This document shows, in pieces, positions 1 to 4,991 of a stretch of DNA of 7,953 nt; position 1 is the stretch's first letter; every line of letters begins with the position of its first letter. A model generated the notes under the pieces. The model searched no databases. It saw nothing but the letters and a program-made list of their open reading frames with translations, and was not told the origin of the DNA. Source of the stretch: Patescibacteria group bacterium (GTDB lineage Bacteria > Patescibacteriota > Minisyncoccia > Phycocordibacterales > UBA6065); assembly GCA_028866595.1 (NCBI GenBank), contig JAGWHV010000037.1, positions 1-7,953 on the forward strand, in the 5' to 3' direction. A program made the position numbers and the translations under genes.

Positions 1-81
1 GTCTGGCATTATAACAATCGACACAACGACAGGGCGCGGTTCGAGGCTTTGCTTGGTGCTTTACTACAGCCTGTAAAATAG
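1..81 (+). CDS. 3' end of a probable IS1595/ISXO2-type transposase (partial)
   Basis: Frame +1 is open from the window edge to a TAG at 79-81 and encodes 26 residues beginning VWHYNNRHNDRAR and ending LLQPVK. The pattern of aromatic residue, xxN, R/H, R, a short gap, then RFxxLLxxL resembles the extreme C-terminus of IS1595-family (ISXO2-like) DDE transposases, which usually end with a WRFNRR-type motif followed by a leucine-rich helix. That resemblance is from memory of the family and the fragment is short, so identity is tentative. No catalytic residues lie inside the window. The gene stops only 8 bases before the end of a convergent AT-rich gene. I see no clear terminal inverted repeat after it, so the element is either degraded or its end lies elsewhere. 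Another DDE-type integrase family is the main alternative. Confidence 0.45.
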   Translation, partial: VWHYNNRHNDRARFEALLGALLQPVK

Positions 82-89
82 ATAGAAAC

Positions 90-392
90 TTATTTCTTGG
101 AGATTGCATCGGTTAGTTTTTGTATCTCAATGTTTTGTTGATTGATTTGTTGTGTCATTGCTTCATAAGAGGCATTTTTATTGTTCCACGATTCCATGAG
201 CATCTGGGCAACCATGAGAAGCATTATTATTACGGCTGCCCAAAGAATATTCTTAAATGATGCAAACTCGGTCGGATCGATACCTTGTTTTGGATCTGGT
301 GCCACAGAAGGACTAGCAACTGGAGAAGCAGTAGTTGGCTGGGTGTTGTTCGATCCTTCTGGTAGTTGATCAGGCATAAAAATATCTAGCAT
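90..392 (-). CDS. Small single-pass membrane protein with coiled-coil tail, function unknown
   Basis: I do not recognise this protein. From the ATG at 392 it has 100 residues: a polar Ser/Thr/Pro-rich stretch (about 7-37, including TASPVASPSVAP), one hydrophobic segment (about 49-68, ILWAAVIIMLLMVAQMLM), then a Gln/Asn-rich C-terminus ending in a short predicted coiled coil (about 80-98). No signal peptide is apparent, so it is probably a membrane anchor with a coiled-coil tail. Start choice is uncertain: GTG at 410, ATG at 392 and ATG at 377 are all in frame. I prefer 392 because AGAAG lies 5 bases before it. The gene overlaps the end of the upstream minus-strand gene, which suggests co-translation. 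It is AT-rich compared with the window core, a sign of transfer. A part of a mobile-element or envelope system is possible but not shown. Confidence 0.6.
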   Translation of the reverse strand: MLDIFMPDQLPEGSNNTQPTTASPVASPSVAPDPKQGIDPTEFASFKNILWAAVIIMLLMVAQMLMESWNNKNASYEAMTQQINQQNIEIQKLTDAISKK

Positions 393-642
393 CAAAACTT
401 CTAATTTCACCCGTAGCCTGATTCAGAAACGATTTCAGTGGCGTACCTAGGTTTGGATTATAGACCAATTGACCTAGTGCATTGTATGAGCATGTTGTTA
501 TCGCGTTAAACCCCGTCATTTGAATCCATGTCTGACCAGGAGTTTGTTTATTCAACCACGCAATGTACATATTTACCTTTTGAGGGTCTTCGCGCTTCAT
601 GATTTTGTTAATCCAATTATATATCTTTCGTAGTATTTTCAT
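370..642 (-). CDS. Small hypothetical protein, AT-rich, function unknown
   Basis: The 90-residue product is not one I recognise. Its N-terminus is strongly basic and amphipathic (MKILRKIYNWINKIMKR); the rest is polar and aromatic, with one cysteine near residue 52 and several Asn, Gly and Tyr residues (for example YNALGQLVYNPN), which suggests a small folded beta-rich domain. There is no clear membrane segment. It is the first gene of a two-gene minus-strand unit: its stop overlaps the preferred start region of the anchored coiled-coil gene downstream. Base composition is low in GC, like its partner and unlike the genes after 769. An ATG at 642 is chosen for length; a second ATG at 600 is possible and neither has a Shine-Dalgarno sequence. 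Together with the transposase tail next door, this points to a transferred segment. Confidence 0.55.
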   Translation of the reverse strand: MKILRKIYNWINKIMKREDPQKVNMYIAWLNKQTPGQTWIQMTGFNAITTCSYNALGQLVYNPNLGTPLKSFLNQATGEIRSFDARYFYA

Positions 643-656
643 AGGTTATGTAACTA

Positions 657-680
657 GGGGATAGGTATGTGGTTATCCCC
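657..680. repeat. Hairpin-forming inverted repeat GGGGATA-N10-TATCCCC
   Basis: The arms GGGGATA (657-663) and TATCCCC (674-680) are perfect complements around a 10-base loop. No T-run follows on either strand, so it does not look like a complete intrinsic terminator. It lies 14 bases before the start of the minus-strand gene at 642, where it could be an operator or an mRNA 5' hairpin. Role unknown. Confidence 0.4.
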
Positions 681-690
681 ACCCACCCTC

Positions 691-720
691 TTGCCAAGTG
701 AACCCTAGTTCACCTATACT
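691..720 (+). promoter_or_regulatory. Sigma70-type promoter of the small-gene/lexA unit
   Basis: A -35 box TTGCCA (691-696) and a -10 box TATACT (715-720) are separated by 18 bases. Both are close to consensus (TTGACA, TATAAT). Transcription would start near 727 and give a leader of about 40 bases before the ATG at 769. The spacer is filled by a palindrome that is probably the LexA operator, so binding would block RNA polymerase. Confidence 0.65.
697..714. promoter_or_regulatory. Candidate LexA operator (SOS box, GAAC-N4-GTTC)
   Basis: The sequence AGTGAACCCTAGTTCACC contains GTGAAC (698-703) and GTTCAC (708-713), a perfect 6-base inverted repeat around CCTA. Its core GAAC-N4-GTTC matches the known LexA box of Firmicutes and Actinobacteria. 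It occupies the spacer between -35 and -10 of a promoter that leads into a LexA-family gene 278 bases downstream, the expected arrangement for autorepression. That this particular LexA binds it is inferred. Confidence 0.7.
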
Positions 721-768
721 ATGCTCATAACAAAAGCGGCCGGTTAGAAGCGCCGCACACCAAACGAT

Positions 769-984
769 ATGAGCAGATTTGAGCTTAAAAGAACGATACG
801 GCGGGAATTGCGCGACCTTAATTGGAAGATCGACATGAAAATCGTCCGTGGCTTGCCGTACAGGACGGAGGCTCGGAGGCACAGGATATTGCGTATGCAG
901 CTCGACAGAATGAATAGGACGGGCCGCGGCGTCTGGACGAGGATGTCCGGCGCGCTGTCATCCGTCGCCAGTTTCGTCCTATAA
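769..984 (+). CDS. Small basic protein encoded upstream of lexA, function unknown
   Basis: This 71-residue protein is rich in Arg and Lys and predicted largely helical. It opens MSRFELKRTIRRELRDLN and contains IDMKIVRGLPYRTEARRHR, followed by a short helix and a hydrophobic tail. The motif of an acidic-basic helix, then IDxKIxxGxxYxxEARxHxxL, reminds me of small uncharacterised proteins in Patescibacteria genomes, but I cannot name a family. The gene sits between a promoter with a candidate SOS box and the LexA-family gene, whose ATG is only 7 bases after this stop codon (TAA 982-984), so co-transcription and DNA-damage control are likely. The -10 box proposed for lexA overlaps its stop codon. 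No Shine-Dalgarno sequence precedes the ATG. A nucleic-acid-binding role is plausible from charge alone and is only a guess. Confidence 0.6.
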   Translation: MSRFELKRTIRRELRDLNWKIDMKIVRGLPYRTEARRHRILRMQLDRMNRTGRGVWTRMSGALSSVASFVL

Positions 985-985
985 T
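980..985 (+). promoter_or_regulatory. -10 box (TATAAT) directly upstream of lexA
   Basis: A perfect TATAAT lies 6 bases before the lexA ATG at 992 and overlaps the stop codon of the preceding gene. Transcription from it would begin at or next to the ATG and make a leaderless mRNA. No good -35 box is seen (CTGTCA at 955-960 has a 19-base spacer). The same spacing recurs before other genes here. Confidence 0.45.
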
Positions 986-991
986 CAATCC

Positions 992-1603
992 ATGATCGAG
1001 GATCACAAGAAAAAGATCGTCGCTTTCTACGAACGCCACAGGCGCATGCCGGGCTATAAAGAGCTCATGGCGCTCACCGGCTTCAAATCGAAAAACGCCG
1101 TCTGGAAGCTCGTGAACAAGCTCGTCGACCTTGGCATTCTCGCCAAGGACGCGAACGGCCGGATATCTCTCGTCCACTCGGCCGATGAGATACCGATGCT
1201 CGGCCTCGTCGAGGCGGGCATTCCGACGGTGGCGGAGGCGGACGCGATGACTGACCTCGATACGCTCAATCTGAACGCGTACCTGGTCGAAGACAGAGAC
1301 ACGTCGTACCTGCTCGAGGTCAAGGGCGACTCGATGATCGATGAAGGCATCAAGGAAGGCGACCTCGTGGTTGCGGAAAAGACGAACGCTCTCGGCGGAA
1401 CTGTCGAGCCCAAAATAGGTAACATAGTTATCGCCGAAGTCGACGGTGGCTGGACGATGAAATTCTATCGGCGCGAGCCCTCGCGCGTCGGCAGGCCGGG
1501 TCGGATATATCTCGAGCCGGCGAATAAAAAATACAAGCCGATCTACCCCGAGTACGATATCAAGATCGCCGCTGTCGTAAAAGGGGTCATACGCAAATAC
1601 TAG
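992..1603 (+). CDS. lexA: LexA-family SOS repressor with S24 self-cleaving peptidase domain
   Basis: The 203-residue protein has the length and plan of LexA. An N-terminal winged helix-turn-helix (about 1-62) contains GYKELMALTGFKSKNAVWKL as its recognition region. A linker leads to the Ala-Gly cleavage bond at A75-G76 (GLVEAGIPTV). The S24 peptidase domain follows, with nucleophile Ser114 in VKGDSM and general-base Lys157 in WTMKFYR. In known LexA proteins, RecA filaments on single-stranded DNA trigger cleavage at this bond, releasing repression of DNA-repair genes. All catalytic elements are present, so it should be able to cleave itself. The N-terminal domain departs from the usual LexA sequence, so target specificity could differ, although a GAAC-N4-GTTC palindrome lies in the promoter upstream. 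Alternative: another S24 repressor such as a phage-type regulator, less likely given the wHTH form. Confidence 0.85.
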   Translation: MIEDHKKKIVAFYERHRRMPGYKELMALTGFKSKNAVWKLVNKLVDLGILAKDANGRISLVHSADEIPMLGLVEAGIPTVAEADAMTDLDTLNLNAYLVEDRDTSYLLEVKGDSMIDEGIKEGDLVVAEKTNALGGTVEPKIGNIVIAEVDGGWTMKFYRREPSRVGRPGRIYLEPANKKYKPIYPEYDIKIAAVVKGVIRKY

Positions 1604-1621
1604 ATTTCGGGAGATCTCGGC

Positions 1622-1639
1622 TCAGAAACTTTTTTCTGA
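1622..1639. repeat. Short inverted repeat after lexA (TCAGAAA-CTTT-TTTCTGA)
   Basis: A 7-base perfect stem with a 4-base loop lies 18 bases after the lexA stop; a run of six T (1630-1635) falls inside it. An alternative weak stem (TTTC 1605-1608 with GAAA 1625-1628, plus GAG/CTC) would place the T-run just after the hairpin and act as a modest terminator. It could instead be an operator for the next gene, whose -10 box begins 7 bases after it. Confidence 0.35.
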
Positions 1640-1643
1640 TCGG

Positions 1644-1652
1644 TGCTATTCT
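1644..1652 (+). promoter_or_regulatory. Extended -10 promoter TGCTATTCT
   Basis: TG-C-TATTCT is an extended -10 element whose last base lies 8 bases before the ATG at 1661. Extended -10 promoters need little -35 contact, and none is visible. The start of transcription would fall almost on the ATG, implying a leaderless or nearly leaderless mRNA. It shares the word TGCTAT with promoters before two other genes in the window. Confidence 0.5.
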
Positions 1653-1660
1653 ATACGTAT

Positions 1661-2245
1661 ATGAATAGCATCAAATCGTTTGTTCGTTTCCTTATCCCGT
1701 TCACTATCGTCTCGGCTATATTTTTGACGATATACGCGGCTGTCCAGCAGGACATTCGCCAGACGGTTAATGGTCCGGAAGTTGCTATCGCCGAGGACGC
1801 GGCGGTCGCGCTCGCCAAAGGTATAAAACCGAGCGATATCCTGTCGACAAAGCCCGTCGATCTTGGCACCAGCCTTTCGCCTTTTGTGAACGTCTATGAT
1901 GATCAAGGCATTCCGCGCGAGGGCTCGGGATATTTGAATGGCAATCTTCTCGTGATTCCGCCGGGCGTCTTTACGAATGTTGCGGAGACAGGCGAGAACA
2001 AGCTCACGCTCCAGCCGCAGAACGGCATCCGTATCGCCGCTGTCGTCGCCGAATTCGGCGGCGCGCATGGTGTCGCTGGTACTACGGGCTCCGCGCCGAG
2101 CGGCTTCGTCGTCGCCGGGACTTCGCTCCGCGAGCCAGAGCTCGTCGTCGATCATGTCGGCGGCATCATATTTGTCGCTTGGGCAGCATCGATGGCCGCT
2201 CTCGCTCTCATGTTCGCTCTTAAGCCGAAAAGAAAGGACGCCTGA
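1661..2245 (+). CDS. Two-anchor membrane protein with sensor-like outer domain, function unknown
   Basis: The 194-residue product has a membrane segment at about 8-28, an outer domain of about 135 residues, and a second membrane segment at about 165-187 ending in a basic tail (KPKRKDA). The domain carries NGPEVAIAEDAAVALAKG, VDLGTSLSPFVNVYDDQG, a IPPGV turn, and VVAGTSLREPE just before the second anchor. This layout resembles the extracytoplasmic sensing part of histidine kinases, and I recall stand-alone hypothetical proteins with the same SLxPFVxVYD and GxSLRExE motifs in varied bacteria. No kinase or other catalytic domain follows. The ATG at 1661 is chosen over a GTG at 1643 because the GTG lies inside the promoter element. 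Its last 26 bases overlap the end of the ABC ATPase gene on the other strand. Ligand and partner are unknown. Confidence 0.75.
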   Translation: MNSIKSFVRFLIPFTIVSAIFLTIYAAVQQDIRQTVNGPEVAIAEDAAVALAKGIKPSDILSTKPVDLGTSLSPFVNVYDDQGIPREGSGYLNGNLLVIPPGVFTNVAETGENKLTLQPQNGIRIAAVVAEFGGAHGVAGTTGSAPSGFVVAGTSLREPELVVDHVGGIIFVAWAASMAALALMFALKPKRKDA

Positions 2246-2957
2246 TATTCATGACCTCGTTCATGAACGCTTCGCCCTGTTCGTGGCGCGGCCGAGGAAT
2301 ACTGATCGGATATTCATGCGCGACTGTGCCGTCTTTTATGAGAAATACCCGATTGGTTATGGCGACAGCCTGCTCGATCGAATGAGAGACGAGGACGACG
2401 GTCTTGCGCGTCTCCTGCCATATCTTGACGAGGTCCACGGACAGATCATGGGCAGTCTTGGCGTCGAGAGCAGAGAAAGGCTCGTCGAGGAGAAGGACGT
2501 CTGGATCTACGGCGAGCGCCCGAGCGATGCCGATTCTCTGTCTCTGGCCGCCGGAGAGGTCGCGCGGATAGCGGTCGAGGAATTCGCTGATGCCCGTCAT
2601 CTCTGCGTACGTGCCGACGATTTCGCGGATGCGGCTCTCGCTCGGGCGTTTCGCGGCCGGTTCGCGGGCGGCCTTCGCCCGCAAGCCGAAGGCGATATTG
2701 TCGTAGACCGAGAGCCACGGTAGGAGAGCGCCGCTTTGAAAGACCATAGCGACTCGGTCGGGCTTGGTGACGATGCCTGTTGTCGGTTGCTCGAGACCAG
2801 CGATGATGCGCAAAATGGTGGTCTTGCCACAACCTGAAGGGCCGACGAGGGAGACGCACTCGCCATCGGCGATCTCGAATGATACGTTGCGCAAGACGAG
2901 CGGACCATCCGGCCCGGCATCATCGTATCTTTTTGTGACTTTATCGAATTTGATCAT
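2220..2957 (-). CDS. ABC transporter ATPase, nitrate/sulfonate/taurine importer family
   Basis: This 245-residue cytoplasmic ATPase powers the importer whose permease gene lies 14 bases upstream. Every ABC motif is intact: Walker A GPSGCGKT (39-46), Q-loop Gln74 in MVFQSGALLPWLSV, signature LSGGQ (134-138), Walker B VLLLDEP (154-160) with catalytic Glu159, D-loop SALD (162-165) and switch His192 in LVSHS. The LLPWLSVxxNI stretch after the Q-loop is typical of the SsuB/TauB/NrtD group, which imports nitrate, sulfonates, taurine or related anions; some members carry other compounds such as thiamine precursors, so the substrate cannot be fixed. The ATG at 2957 is chosen because it follows the permease stop closely. 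The gene ends with TAA inside the convergent membrane-protein gene, without room for a terminator. No Shine-Dalgarno sequence is seen. Confidence 0.92.
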   Translation of the reverse strand: MIKFDKVTKRYDDAGPDGPLVLRNVSFEIADGECVSLVGPSGCGKTTILRIIAGLEQPTTGIVTKPDRVAMVFQSGALLPWLSVYDNIAFGLRAKAAREPAAKRPSESRIREIVGTYAEMTGISEFLDRYPRDLSGGQRQRIGIARALAVDPDVLLLDEPFSALDAKTAHDLSVDLVKIWQETRKTVVLVSHSIEQAVAITNRVFLIKDGTVAHEYPISIPRPRHEQGEAFMNEVMNIRRPFFSA

Positions 2958-2971
2958 GGCATGGAAGGCTG

Positions 2972-3799
2972 TTATTCGAACCTGAACCTTTCGCTATACT
3001 TGAGGAGCTTTTGCCAGATGAAGAAATTCATGAGGGCGATGACGACGATGATAAGCGATATGGCGGCAATGAAGAGCGCTGTATTCTCCGAGGTCGAAGC
3101 ATGCACGAGTATGCTGCCTATGCCGAACAAGTCTTGTCTCTCGGTGCCGCCAGGCAGATATGTGTGGAGGACCTCGGCGACGATGATCATGTTCCAGCCC
3201 TGGGCCCAGGCGAGGAGCGAGCCGGTCACGAGGTAGGGGAAGACGGATGGCAGGAGGACTTTGAAAAGATATGCCGGACCGCGGACGCCGAAGACCCGAG
3301 CGGCCGCCTTGATATCGGTCGGCACGGTTTTGAGGCCGCCGACGAGGCTAAAGACAATGTTCCAGAGCATGCTTATAAATATGATGAAGACGGCCGCACC
3401 TTCGGAGAATCCGGCGGCGATGAAAAAAAGAATAACGACGGGGAAGAACGCGAGGATCGGCACCGATTCAATGATATCGAAGAGCGGCAAAAGGAGCGTC
3501 TCGACCCGCGGGCTGATATTGACGAGAAGGACGAGAGGTATGGCGAATATGATGGAGAGGCCATAGGCGAGGAGCAGCCGGAGGAACGTCGCGCCGAGAG
3601 CGCTCGAGAGCGAGCCGAAATCGACGGAGTTCACGGCGATGACCGATGTGTGTGACAGGATCATCAGGATGCCGCCGAAAAAAAGCACGGCGACGAGAGG
3701 CAGGAGGAATATAGAGCTCAGCCGCTGGGAGAGCGACGTCGGATAGGTGAATTCCGAGTGGTGGTGATAGCGGTGCTTTCCAGCGGGATGACGAGCCAT
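2972..3799 (-). CDS. ABC transporter permease, nitrate/sulfonate/taurine importer family
   Basis: The 275-residue inner-membrane protein is a BPD-type permease. Hydrophobic segments appear at about 29-50, 68-93, 105-130, 133-155, 183-212 and 241-262. The cytoplasmic coupling loop (EAA motif) is clear at about 163-184, IKAAARVFGVRGPAYLFKVLLP, and would dock on the ATPase encoded directly downstream. It is most like SsuC/TauC-type permeases and would work as a homodimer if no second permease exists. The cytoplasmic N-terminus is unusual: residues 1-20 include five histidines (H4, H9, H12-H14), hinting at metal contact or simple lineage variation. No substrate-binding protein gene is next to it; it must be encoded elsewhere or replaced. 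The ATG at 3799 is supported by an extended -10 box 6 bases upstream. Substrate is unknown. Confidence 0.88.
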   Translation of the reverse strand: MARHPAGKHRYHHHSEFTYPTSLSQRLSSIFLLPLVAVLFFGGILMILSHTSVIAVNSVDFGSLSSALGATFLRLLLAYGLSIIFAIPLVLLVNISPRVETLLLPLFDIIESVPILAFFPVVILFFIAAGFSEGAAVFIIFISMLWNIVFSLVGGLKTVPTDIKAAARVFGVRGPAYLFKVLLPSVFPYLVTGSLLAWAQGWNMIIVAEVLHTYLPGGTERQDLFGIGSILVHASTSENTALFIAAISLIIVVIALMNFFIWQKLLKYSERFRFE

Positions 3800-3805
3800 A
3801 CAAAA

Positions 3806-3814
3806 ATGATAGCA
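3806..3814 (-). promoter_or_regulatory. Extended -10 promoter of the ABC importer operon (TGCTATCAT)
   Basis: Read on the minus strand, TG-C-TATCAT ends 6 bases before the permease ATG at 3799. Transcription would begin at or beside the start codon, giving a leaderless importer mRNA. The same TGC-TAT-NNT form is found before 1661 and 5634. Confidence 0.55.
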
Positions 3815-3836
3815 CGCCGACTCGGCTGGGGAGGTG

Positions 3837-3842
3837 TATAAT
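3837..3842 (+). promoter_or_regulatory. Possible -10 box (TATAAT) for the VKOR-like gene
   Basis: A perfect TATAAT lies 41 bases before the ATG at 3883, in the divergent gap between the importer operon and the VKOR-like gene. No clear -35 box is seen. Transcription from here would run through the inverted repeat at 3847-3870. A second, weaker candidate, TATATC (3872-3877), sits 5 bases before the ATG and would match the leaderless spacing seen elsewhere. Confidence 0.4.
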
Positions 3843-3846
3843 GATA

Positions 3847-3870
3847 CTAGTTTAGGTTTTTAGAAACTAG
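3847..3870. repeat. Inverted repeat CTAGTTT-N10-AAACTAG upstream of the VKOR-like gene
   Basis: Perfect 7-base arms CTAGTTT (3847-3853) and AAACTAG (3864-3870) enclose 10 bases. The centres of the arms are 17 bases apart, within reach of a dimeric regulator, and the site begins 4 bases after a TATAAT. It could be an operator or a 5' mRNA hairpin. It has no T-run and is not a terminator. Confidence 0.45.
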
Positions 3871-3882
3871 CTATATCTCGCC

Positions 3883-4281
3883 ATGCAGCTCACATTGAAT
3901 CTCGTCTTCATATTCGCTTCAATCGGCGTTCTCGATACTCTCTATCTGATCTATCATGTGATAGAGGGCACCGACGTGGCGTGCCCATTCTTTCCGAAAG
4001 AATGGTGCCACAAAGTCCAGCATTCGCCGCAGTCGCGGACTTTCGGCGTGCCAAATGCCGTCGCCGGCTTCATCATGTATGCGGCGATCATCATCTTCGC
4101 CTATCTGTACGTTCTTGGCGCGGCGTCTTTCGTCCTCGTCGACATTCTCGTCGGCATAGGTTTCCTATTCTCGCTCTATTTTATGTTCGTCCAAGGTTTC
4201 GTCCTGCGAGCGTTCTGCACCTGGTGCGTCTTGTCTTTCGTCAATTTCGCCGTCATGGCCTGGGCGGTGTTCATCCGTTGA
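3883..4281 (+). CDS. VKOR-like membrane thiol oxidoreductase
   Basis: The 132-residue integral membrane protein belongs to the vitamin K epoxide reductase family. In many bacteria these proteins replace DsbB: they re-oxidise a DsbA-like partner and pass electrons to quinones, so exported proteins can gain disulfide bonds. It shows the family features in order: a first membrane helix (about 5-25), the loop cysteines Cys34 (VACPFF) and Cys42 (EWCHKV), the conserved HSPQSRTFGVPNAVAGF segment (47-63), two central helices, and the active-site pair Cys112-Cys115 (FCTWC) before a last helix. All four functional cysteines are present. There is no fused thioredoxin domain, so a separate DsbA-like partner must exist outside the window. 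The following exported protein contains two cysteines that might be a substrate. The quinone is unknown. Confidence 0.9.
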   Translation: MQLTLNLVFIFASIGVLDTLYLIYHVIEGTDVACPFFPKEWCHKVQHSPQSRTFGVPNAVAGFIMYAAIIIFAYLYVLGAASFVLVDILVGIGFLFSLYFMFVQGFVLRAFCTWCVLSFVNFAVMAWAVFIR

Positions 4282-4342
4282 TCGCAGCCGCACCAGCTCG
4301 GCGTGGACTATCGTAGTATGATTACACCTACCTCATACTGCG

Positions 4343-4981
4343 ATGGCAAAAAAGGAAGAAGGACATCCTGACCATATGAAGCTCCTCATACTCGCCGGGC
4401 TCGGCTTTTTGGCGATCGCTCTTGCGTGGCTCATATTCGCGCCACAACCAGAGAAAGGTGGCGCCGCGACGGCTGTCGGCACGGCTGCGACGGGCATCGG
4501 TAATCTTTATTCGAATGAGACGTTCGGCTTTGACATCAAGCTTCCTCCCGGCTTCACCGTCGACGAATCATACGTGAATACCGAGCTCGGCCCAGGTAAA
4601 GAGATACCCGGCGTGTCGTTTACGATACCAGCTTCCTTGGCATCCGGAACGAACCTTGGCGTCGATTCATACGTATCTATCGAAGAGCTCGACAATGTCG
4701 TCTGCGAGCCCTCGGATTTCCTCTCGGTAGAGACGACGGGCGAACCGGTCGCGATAGGGAACAATCTCTTCATGTACGCGACATCGACTGGAGTCGGCGC
4801 GGGCAACATATACGAAGAATCCATCTATATCACCCAGAAAGGAGCTCGGTGCTATGCCGTGAGGTACTTCATCCATTCGACCGAGATCGCCAATTATCCG
4901 CCGGGCGCGGTTCGGCCGTTCGATCGTCAAAAATTGCTGGCGCTTTTCGATTCAGTGACGGCGAGCCTCGATATCCACTAG
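4343..4981 (+). CDS. Anchored exported protein with two cysteines, function unknown
   Basis: The 212-residue product has a short charged cytoplasmic head (MAKKEEGHPDHMK), one membrane segment (about 13-33) and an outer domain of about 160 residues. The domain opens NLYSNETFGFDIKLPPGF, the style of PsbP-like or similar small beta domains, and ends with ARCYAVRYFIHSTEIANYPPG and a helix reaching DSVTASLDIH. I recall similar C-terminal CYAxRYFIHST motifs in hypothetical proteins from Patescibacteria, but no function. Cys121 and Cys170 are the only cysteines, both in the outer domain, so a single disulfide is likely; the VKOR-like gene directly upstream fits that. The next gene starts 10 bases after this stop and encodes a protein of the same plan, so the two are probably one transcript. 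No Shine-Dalgarno sequence precedes the ATG. Confidence 0.72.
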   Translation: MAKKEEGHPDHMKLLILAGLGFLAIALAWLIFAPQPEKGGAATAVGTAATGIGNLYSNETFGFDIKLPPGFTVDESYVNTELGPGKEIPGVSFTIPASLASGTNLGVDSYVSIEELDNVVCEPSDFLSVETTGEPVAIGNNLFMYATSTGVGAGNIYEESIYITQKGARCYAVRYFIHSTEIANYPPGAVRPFDRQKLLALFDSVTASLDIH

Positions 4982-4991
4982 CTCTTTGATT

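Noticed and set aside
673..882. Minus-strand open frame of 69 codons over the SOS promoter
   Set aside because: It covers a well-formed promoter and operator and is antisense to the more protein-like 71-residue gene.
1977..2723. Long plus-strand open frame of 248 codons
   Set aside because: It lies antisense to the ABC ATPase, whose motifs are all intact, and the translated sequence is low-complexity Arg/Ser/Ala-rich in its first part. It is an artefact of GC-rich codon use.
3011..3655. Plus-strand open frame of 214 codons, very rich in Asp, Glu and Arg
   Set aside because: It is antisense to the permease; the extreme acidic/basic composition is what hydrophobic codons give on the opposite strand.
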